Both the position numbers and the translations under genes were made by a program. Shown here in pieces: positions 1 through 5,063 of a stretch of 5,063 nucleotides of DNA. Source of the DNA: Gemmatimonadota bacterium (GTDB lineage Bacteria > ARS69); NCBI GenBank assembly GCA_021604925.1, contig BQJX01000263.1, positions 1-5,063 of the forward strand. The letters are read 5' to 3'. How positions within the stretch are numbered: the first letter of the stretch is position 1; each line of letters begins with the position of its first letter. The notes under the pieces are model-generated. The model made no database searches. It saw only the letters and a program-made list of their open reading frames with translations, and was not told the DNA's origin.

Positions 1-1265
<1,265 letters not shown>

Positions 1266-1306
1266 CCCATTCTCAGAACATCACTTAGAATCTCCCGCGC
1301 TCCACG

Positions 1307-1335
1307 TTGCGGCAGGAGCAAGGCGTCCCTATAAT
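1307..1335 (+). promoter_or_regulatory. Predicted sigma70-type promoter for the metalloprotease-MATE pair
   Basis: A perfect -10 hexamer TATAAT lies at 1330-1335. Exactly 17 bases upstream is a -35-like TTGCGG (1307-1312), which keeps the strong TTG of TTGACA. The element falls in the only sizeable gap of the window, after the RNase R stop and before the next start codon, in otherwise GC-rich sequence where a TATAAT is unlikely by chance. Transcription would start near 1342 and give a leader of about 35 bases. This suggests that the downstream pair is transcribed independently of rnr, although no clear terminator separates them. The call rests on sequence match only. Confidence 0.6.
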
Positions 1336-1367
1336 GGTGGCAGCCCGAAGTATCCTGGGATCACCCT

Positions 1368-1374
1368 GGAGAGG
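1368..1374 (+). promoter_or_regulatory. Ribosome binding site of the metalloprotease gene
   Basis: GGAGAGG precedes the ATG at 1377. Its GGAG core (1368-1371) is five bases from the start codon, a normal Shine-Dalgarno spacing. This favours ATG 1377 over the second in-frame ATG at 1401, and the longer form also supplies the basic N-terminal region (Arg3, Arg7) expected of a signal peptide. Confidence 0.6.
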
Positions 1375-1376
1375 TC

Positions 1377-3119
1377 ATGCTGCGTCCGTTGGGACGGTTC
1401 ATGGTGGCGGTGGCGCTGGCTGCCTCCGCAACCGCCTACGCCGATGCTCCCGCCGCCGAGCCGGAGTTCCGCGTCTATCTGGATCAACTCCAGGAGTCCG
1501 GGGAGTTCGGCTACGAGCAGGCGCTGCTCCTTCGGTTCCAGCGGGTATTCGCTCCCGAACGGCTTCCGGCCCGCCATCGATCCGGCGGCGCCTGGCCCGC
1601 CAAATCCGCCACGCTGCTGATCCACGAGTTCGACTCGGTCCGGTCCGGCATCTCGCCCGAGATCTTCCACGAGATCGATGGGATGCTGGGCGATCGTTCC
1701 CGTGCCACCGAGATCTACGCCACGGAGCACTTCCGCATCTCGTTTGATCGAGACGGTGTTCACGCCGTGCCCGCGCCGGACCTGGACGCCAGCGGCATCC
1801 CCGATCATGTGGAACGCGTGGGCGCCTGGGCGGAGACCGCCTGGCAGACCCTGGTACAAGAGGACGGCTTCGCCACGCCGCTCACCACGGACGGCCGGCT
1901 GGACATCTCCTTCCGACAGATGTCCGCCTACGGTTACACCGACGTGCGGGGCGGCGTACCTGCCCTGGTGCTGCACCGCAACTTCGAAGGCTTCCCCGCG
2001 AACTCGGACCCCCAGGGCTCCGCGTACGGCGCCGCCAAGGTCACCGTGGCGCACGAACTCAAGCACGCCATCCAGTACGCCTCCAGCGGCTGGTCCGAAG
2101 GCGGCTGGCTCGAGGCCGACGCCACCTGGGCCGAGGACCGCGTCTTCCCCGCCACCAACGACTACGTGCGCTACCTGCCGTTCGGATCGCCGGTGAGCCA
2201 CCCCGCCGACTGGATGCCCGTCTCGTACGAAGACTGCCTCTGGCAGCAGGTGGTGGCGGGCACGGAAGGAGTGGACGCGCTCGTTCGCTTCTTCGAGCGG
2301 CGTTCCGCGAATCGCGCCGAGCCGGTGCTGGTCTCGTTTGACGAGACGCTGCGGGCCGGCGGATCCAGCTTGTCCCGCGCCCTGGAGACGCTGGGACTGT
2401 GGTCGTACTTCAGCGGCGCGAACGCCACGGATCGTCCCGTCGGATTCGCGGACGCGGACCGCTTCCCCACCCCGCCGCTGCGCGCCCTGCTGGCGACCGC
2501 GGGCGACCTCGTCACGGATGACCTGGCCCCGCTGGGCACCCACCACGTGATCGTGTTCCCGGCGAATCGCGGCGGCCGACCGGAGATCGCGTTCCTGGCG
2601 GATCTCGGCACGGCGTTCTCGCTGAACGGAATCGTGACCCATCTCTCGGGAGCACGCACGGTGCATTCGCTGCCGATGGTCTCTCCCAACTCGTCCGCGG
2701 CGGAACTGCCGGTCTTCTGGGAAGACGTGGCGTCCGTGGTGCTGGTGGCGTCCAGCCTTTCCCTGGACTCGCCATCGCGCTACTCCATGACCGTGAACGC
2801 GCTGGATGCCGTGGGCGTTCGCGAACTGGAGACGGTCGCGGAGCTCTCCCTCGACTTTGCACGGCCCAACCCGTTCCGGGACCGCACCACCATCGCGTTC
2901 TCGCTGGGAGCGTCCGGGCCAGTTCGCCTGGCGATCTACGACGTGGCCGGTCGACTCGTGAAGAGCCTGCACGACGGCACGCAACTGGAGAGCGGTTCCC
3001 ACGAGGCGATCTGGAACGGCCTGGATCAGGCCGGTCGACTCGCCACTCCGGGCATGTACTACTACCGGCTCGAAGCCGGGTCGAGTTCGGCCAGCCACCG
3101 CGTGCTCCTCCTCCGGTAG
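1377..3119 (+). CDS. Secreted zinc-metalloprotease-like protein with C-terminal FlgD-Ig/T9SS-type sorting domain
   Basis: This is a 580-residue exported protein, probably a zinc-dependent peptidase of the type annotated as MXAN_6640-family putative metalloproteases; the substrate is unknown. Residues 1-22 look like a Sec signal peptide: basic MLRPLGR, hydrophobic FMVAVALAASATA, and an AYA site with cleavage expected after Ala22. DLDASGIPDHVERV (135-148) is a D-x-D-x-S-G calcium-loop-like motif common before the catalytic part of this group. The zinc site is HELKH (His226, Glu227, His230), followed by WLEADATWAED (244-254), in which Glu246 is the likely third ligand. Residues about 380-475 are beta-rich and may form an accessory sandwich. 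Residues 495-580 are a FlgD-Ig/Por-type domain: ARPNPF (495-500), YDVAGRLV (521-528), PGMYYYRLEAG (558-568) and terminal VLLLR. In T9SS-bearing bacteria such domains direct export and surface attachment. Whether this host has a T9SS cannot be seen here. The mature protein has a single cysteine (Cys287). A promoter and ribosome binding site precede the gene; the MATE gene follows almost directly. Family confidence is good; activity is inferred. Confidence 0.85.
   Translation: MLRPLGRFMVAVALAASATAYADAPAAEPEFRVYLDQLQESGEFGYEQALLLRFQRVFAPERLPARHRSGGAWPAKSATLLIHEFDSVRSGISPEIFHEIDGMLGDRSRATEIYATEHFRISFDRDGVHAVPAPDLDASGIPDHVERVGAWAETAWQTLVQEDGFATPLTTDGRLDISFRQMSAYGYTDVRGGVPALVLHRNFEGFPANSDPQGSAYGAAKVTVAHELKHAIQYASSGWSEGGWLEADATWAEDRVFPATNDYVRYLPFGSPVSHPADWMPVSYEDCLWQQVVAGTEGVDALVRFFERRSANRAEPVLVSFDETLRAGGSSLSRALETLGLWSYFSGANATDRPVGFADADRFPTPPLRALLATAGDLVTDDLAPLGTHHVIVFPANRGGRPEIAFLADLGTAFSLNGIVTHLSGARTVHSLPMVSPNSSAAELPVFWEDVASVVLVASSLSLDSPSRYSMTVNALDAVGVRELETVAELSLDFARPNPFRDRTTIAFSLGASGPVRLAIYDVAGRLVKSLHDGTQLESGSHEAIWNGLDQAGRLATPGMYYYRLEAGSSSASHRVLLLR
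2945..3042 (+). repeat. Pair of exact 14-bp direct repeats inside the sorting domain
   Basis: GGCCGGTCGACTCG occurs at 2945-2958 and again at 3029-3042, 84 bases (28 codons) apart and in the same reading frame. Both copies encode AGRL (residues 524-527 and 552-555). The first lies in the YDVAGR strand and the second in the DQAGR...G.YYYR turn, both of which are conserved features of this domain class. The identity therefore probably reflects protein motif plus codon bias and not a DNA-level element. Confidence 0.4.
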
Positions 3120-3126
3120 TACCGCG

Positions 3127-3129
3127 ATC
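3127..3129 (+). other. Proposed ATC initiation codon, 7 bases after the protease stop
   Basis: The MATE frame is open from 2962, just after an in-frame TGA at 2959-2961, with no ATG, GTG or TTG before 3241. Homology-like sequence starts by about 3154 (RFTQGPLTP). ATC at 3127 would give MTHVKRAPRR, a basic cytoplasmic N-terminus typical of MATE proteins. It lies 7 bases beyond the TAG (3117-3119) of the preceding gene, a distance that allows reinitiation by terminating ribosomes. It is one base (G to C) from ATG, so a sequencing error or a recent mutation is an equally simple explanation. Confidence 0.4.
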
Positions 3130-4548
3130 ACCCACGTCAAACGCGCCCCGCGGCGCTTCACACAGGGCCCCCTCACTCCGGCACTCCTCACGCTGGCCTG
3201 GCCGGTCTTCGTCTCGCGGGCTCTGCATACGCTCTACGGTTTGGCCGACACCGCCTGGGTGGGGCGCCTCTCGCCGGAAGCACTCGGCGCCGTGTCCACG
3301 TGCTTCTTTGCGAGCTGGACGATCTTCGCGCTCGGCGACACCGTCGTGGCGGGTCTCACCGCACTCATCGCGCAGGCCGTGGGCGCCCACGAGGACGACG
3401 AGGCCACGGTCATCGCCACGACCGGTTCGGTGGTCGCGATCGCGCTGGGCGTGGTGGTGGCGACGCTCGGCTGGTTCGGAGCCGGTCCGCTGTTCCGACT
3501 CCTGTTCGACGACCCCCAGGTCATCCGCATGGGAACCGAATACCTTTCCATCTACAGCCTGTTGGCGCCCCTCTTCTATCTCGACCTGGCCGCCGAGTCG
3601 GTCTACCGCTCGTGCGGGGACAGCCGCACGCCCATGAACGTGCTTCTGGTCGGATCGGCGCTCAACATCGGATTGGATCCGCTGTTCATCTTCGGGATCG
3701 GCCCGTTTCCGGAGTGGGGCGTGCGCGGCGCCGCCCTGGCCACCGCGTTCGCCCAGATCGTGGTGGTGATGATCTACGCGGGCCTCTACTTCCGGGGCTC
3801 CTTCCCGCTTCCCATTCGCTTCTCGCAGACGATGCAGACGTTCCGCCTGGTGCACGTCCGCCAGCTGGTGAAGATCGGTCTGCCCTCGGCGCTGATCGGA
3901 ACGCTGTTTTCCGTGGTGTACCTCGCGATCGCGCGCATCACCGGCGAGTTCGGCGCTTCCGCGCTGGCGGCGCTGGGCGTGGTGAACCGGCTGGAGAGCC
4001 TGAACTACCTCACGGCCGTCGCGGTGGGAATGGGCGTGTCCACGCTCGTGGGACAGAACCTCGGAGCCGACCAGCCGGACCGCGCCGAGCAATCCGCGCA
4101 TCGCGGGGCGCAGCTCATCAGCGTAACCACCGGACTGCTCACCCTTGCGTTCTTCATCTGGCCGGAACCCATCGCCCGGCTGTTCACCTCGGACCCAAGC
4201 GCCGTGCACGAAGCCGCCGTCTTCCTGCGGATCGTGGCGGTGTCGCAGGTGCTGATGGGCTGGGAACTGGTGTACGGCCAGGCGCTCACGGGCGCGGGCG
4301 ATACGCTGCCGCCCATGTACGTGGCCATCGTGACGTCCGTGGTTCGGGTTCCCCTGGCGTGGTGGCTGGCCACCCAAACGAGCCTGGGCGTTGCCGGCAT
4401 CTGGTGGACGATCTCGATCACCAGCATGATGCGGGGTATCTGGTTGACGGGGTGGTTCCGGCGGGGCCACTGGAAGAAGAAGGCGCAATTCGGGAAGACT
4501 CCCACTCCGCCGCCGCCGTTGATCGCCGCCGAGGGCCCGGAAGGCTAG
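3127..4548 (+). CDS. MATE-family multidrug/small-molecule efflux transporter, probable non-canonical ATC start
   Basis: MATE proteins are inner-membrane antiporters with 12 helices in two six-helix halves that expel cationic drugs or other small molecules using a Na+ or H+ gradient. From ATC 3127 the product is 473 residues, normal for the family. Family motifs are RFTQGPLTPALLTLAWPVF (10-28) leading into helix 1; LADTAWVGRLSPEALGAV (39-56) with the conserved helix-1 Asp at residue 41; RSCGDSRTPMNVLLVGSALN (161-180) then LDPLFIFGIG; VGQNLGADQPDRAE (308-321), the equivalent loop in the second half; and QALTGAGDTLPPMY (385-398). The tail (449-473) is polar with a PTPPPP run. The first in-frame ATG/GTG/TTG is TTG 3241, which would remove nearly all of helix 1 and leave the conserved Asp at residue 3, so translation must begin earlier. 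ATC 3127 is the only near-cognate codon between the upstream gene's stop and the conserved N-terminus; no good Shine-Dalgarno precedes it. Family is near certain; the start and substrate are not. NorM-like versus DinF-like subfamily was not resolved. Confidence 0.9.
   Translation: MTHVKRAPRRFTQGPLTPALLTLAWPVFVSRALHTLYGLADTAWVGRLSPEALGAVSTCFFASWTIFALGDTVVAGLTALIAQAVGAHEDDEATVIATTGSVVAIALGVVVATLGWFGAGPLFRLLFDDPQVIRMGTEYLSIYSLLAPLFYLDLAAESVYRSCGDSRTPMNVLLVGSALNIGLDPLFIFGIGPFPEWGVRGAALATAFAQIVVVMIYAGLYFRGSFPLPIRFSQTMQTFRLVHVRQLVKIGLPSALIGTLFSVVYLAIARITGEFGASALAALGVVNRLESLNYLTAVAVGMGVSTLVGQNLGADQPDRAEQSAHRGAQLISVTTGLLTLAFFIWPEPIARLFTSDPSAVHEAAVFLRIVAVSQVLMGWELVYGQALTGAGDTLPPMYVAIVTSVVRVPLAWWLATQTSLGVAGIWWTISITSMMRGIWLTGWFRRGHWKKKAQFGKTPTPPPPLIAAEGPEG
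4545..4548. other. CTAG palindrome shared by two convergent stop codons
   Basis: TAG at 4546-4548 ends the MATE gene on the plus strand. The same palindrome read on the minus strand gives TAG at 4547-4545, ending the kinase gene. The two genes therefore overlap tail to tail by four bases, with no spacer and no convincing bidirectional terminator: GGCT (4543-4546) and AGCC (4552-4555) could form only a 4-bp stem and lack T-tracts. Confidence 0.9.
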
Positions 4549-5063
4549 GCCAGCCACGCCTCCGCCCGCTCCAGCGAAGGGATGGCGTTCCGTTCGATCC
4601 AGGCATCGCCGAAGCCGACGCCCCGCGCCATCCGCAGCAACCAGAACGCGGCCATGGCCGCCACCGGATCCGCGGGACCGGCCGCCCGTTCAATCCAGCG
4701 GGCCGTCTCGGGATCCACGTGGCCGCGCGAGCAGCCGTCCACCACGCCGGGCCAGTAGTCCGGATCCGGTTGCGGCCCGCACTGGTCGTACCGAATCAGA
4801 TTGAGGATGTCGTAGCCCGCGAAATCCACCGGGGTGGCCAGATCCCAGTCGATCAGTTCGGCGCGCCCGTCGTGGAAGAGCACGTTGTTCGGCGTGAGAT
4901 CCCCGTGCATCAGGATCGTGCGATCGCCGGGGAAGCGTTGCTGCAGCGAGCGGGCCGTGCGGCGGAGCCGATCCGCAAGTCCGCTCGGAGGTTCGGCGCG
5001 CACGCTGGCCGCCAGGAAGTGCTCCAGCGCACCGGCGAGATCGAGGACGGGAAGTACAACGCG
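4545..5063 (-). CDS. APH/choline-kinase-like phosphotransferase, C-terminal lobe, 5' end cut by window
   Basis: This is the C-terminal 172 residues of a protein-kinase-fold small-molecule kinase (aminoglycoside phosphotransferase / choline kinase superfamily), which transfers ATP phosphate to a hydroxyl group. Numbering from the window edge, HGDLTPNNVLF (53-63) is the catalytic loop, with Asp55 the expected catalytic base and Asn60 a metal ligand. AELIDWDLA (68-76) is the DFG-equivalent, with Asp72 the second metal ligand. DFAGYDILNLI (80-90) continues the fold, and a helical C-terminal lobe follows. All key residues seen are intact. The frame is open to base 5063 (RVVLPVLDLAGALEHFLAAS precedes the GTG at 5003-5001), so that GTG is not the real start: it would leave no N-terminal ATP-binding lobe. 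The substrate cannot be assigned. Many chromosomal members act on sugars, choline or amino alcohols and are not resistance enzymes. The gene converges on the MATE gene and shares its stop palindrome. Confidence 0.87.
   Translation of the reverse strand, partial: RVVLPVLDLAGALEHFLAASVRAEPPSGLADRLRRTARSLQQRFPGDRTILMHGDLTPNNVLFHDGRAELIDWDLATPVDFAGYDILNLIRYDQCGPQPDPDYWPGVVDGCSRGHVDPETARWIERAAGPADPVAAMAAFWLLRMARGVGFGDAWIERNAIPSLERAEAWLA

Noticed and set aside
1299..1319. GCTCC...GGAGC inverted repeat after the RNase R gene as an intrinsic terminator.
   Set aside because: The stem is only 5 bp with an 11-base loop and no T-tract follows. It overlaps the -35 element, so it is noted only as a possible operator.
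3143..3158. GCGCC-CCGC-GGCGC hairpin after the protease stop as a terminator.
   Set aside because: The stem is 5 bp, only two Ts follow, and it lies inside the conserved-looking start of the MATE reading frame.
1329..3191. Long open frame (620 codons) on the minus strand opposite the metalloprotease gene.
   Set aside because: It runs antisense to a gene with clear motifs. Its product is an Arg/Gly/Val/His-rich sequence without recognisable domains. Long antisense frames are expected in GC-rich DNA with strong codon bias.
3241..3243. TTG as the start codon of the MATE gene.
   Set aside because: MATE-like sequence continues upstream in frame. Starting here removes nearly all of helix 1 and leaves the conserved helix-1 Asp at residue 3. 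No ribosome binding site precedes it.
2512..4557. Long open frame (681 codons) on the minus strand opposite the MATE gene and the end of the protease gene.
   Set aside because: The product is low-complexity and rich in Arg, Gly, His and Asp, with no hydrophobic core or domain. It is opposite two well-supported genes, so it is a codon-bias shadow.
5001..5003. GTG as the start codon of the kinase gene on the minus strand.
   Set aside because: The frame stays open to the window edge, and starting here would leave the HGD catalytic loop at residue 33 with no N-terminal ATP-binding lobe.

Overview
This is a GC-rich bacterial window with dense coding and strong third-position GC bias. It holds four genes, two of them cut by the window edges: the 3' part of an RNase R gene, a complete secreted metalloprotease-like gene, a complete MATE-family transporter gene, and, on the minus strand, the 3' part of an APH/choline-kinase-type phosphotransferase gene. 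The best lineage clue is the metalloprotease. It ends in a PNPF...YDVAGR...G.YYYRL...VLLLR domain (FlgD-Ig-like / T9SS type A-like), a hallmark of the FCB superphylum and of related GC-rich candidate phyla such as Eisenbacteria, Krumholzibacteriota and Latescibacterota. That placement is an inference from family knowledge and was not tested by search.

Layout: 1-1265 (+) is the distal RNB domain and S1 domain of RNase R; the catalytic acidic cluster lies upstream of the window. 1266-1376 is a 111-base gap with a good sigma70-type promoter (TTGCGG, 17-base spacer, perfect TATAAT) and a GGAG ribosome binding site. 1377-3119 (+) is the exported metalloprotease-like protein: signal peptide, HELKH zinc site, beta-rich middle and C-terminal sorting-type domain. 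About 3127-4548 (+) is the MATE transporter, which seems to be co-transcribed with the protease. 4545-5063 (-) is the convergent kinase, whose stop codon shares the palindrome CTAG with the MATE stop. No gap between genes exceeds about 110 bases.

The genes do not form an obvious pathway. RNase R is housekeeping RNA decay, the protease is an envelope or secreted protein, and the transporter and kinase are accessory small-molecule functions. I see no CRISPR array, mobile element, RNA gene or clearly undescribed system. The most unusual point is the MATE start: conserved MATE sequence extends well upstream of the first in-frame ATG/GTG/TTG, and the only plausible start after the upstream stop codon is an ATC at 3127. 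That implies a non-canonical start (perhaps by reinitiation) or a one-base sequence error or mutation.
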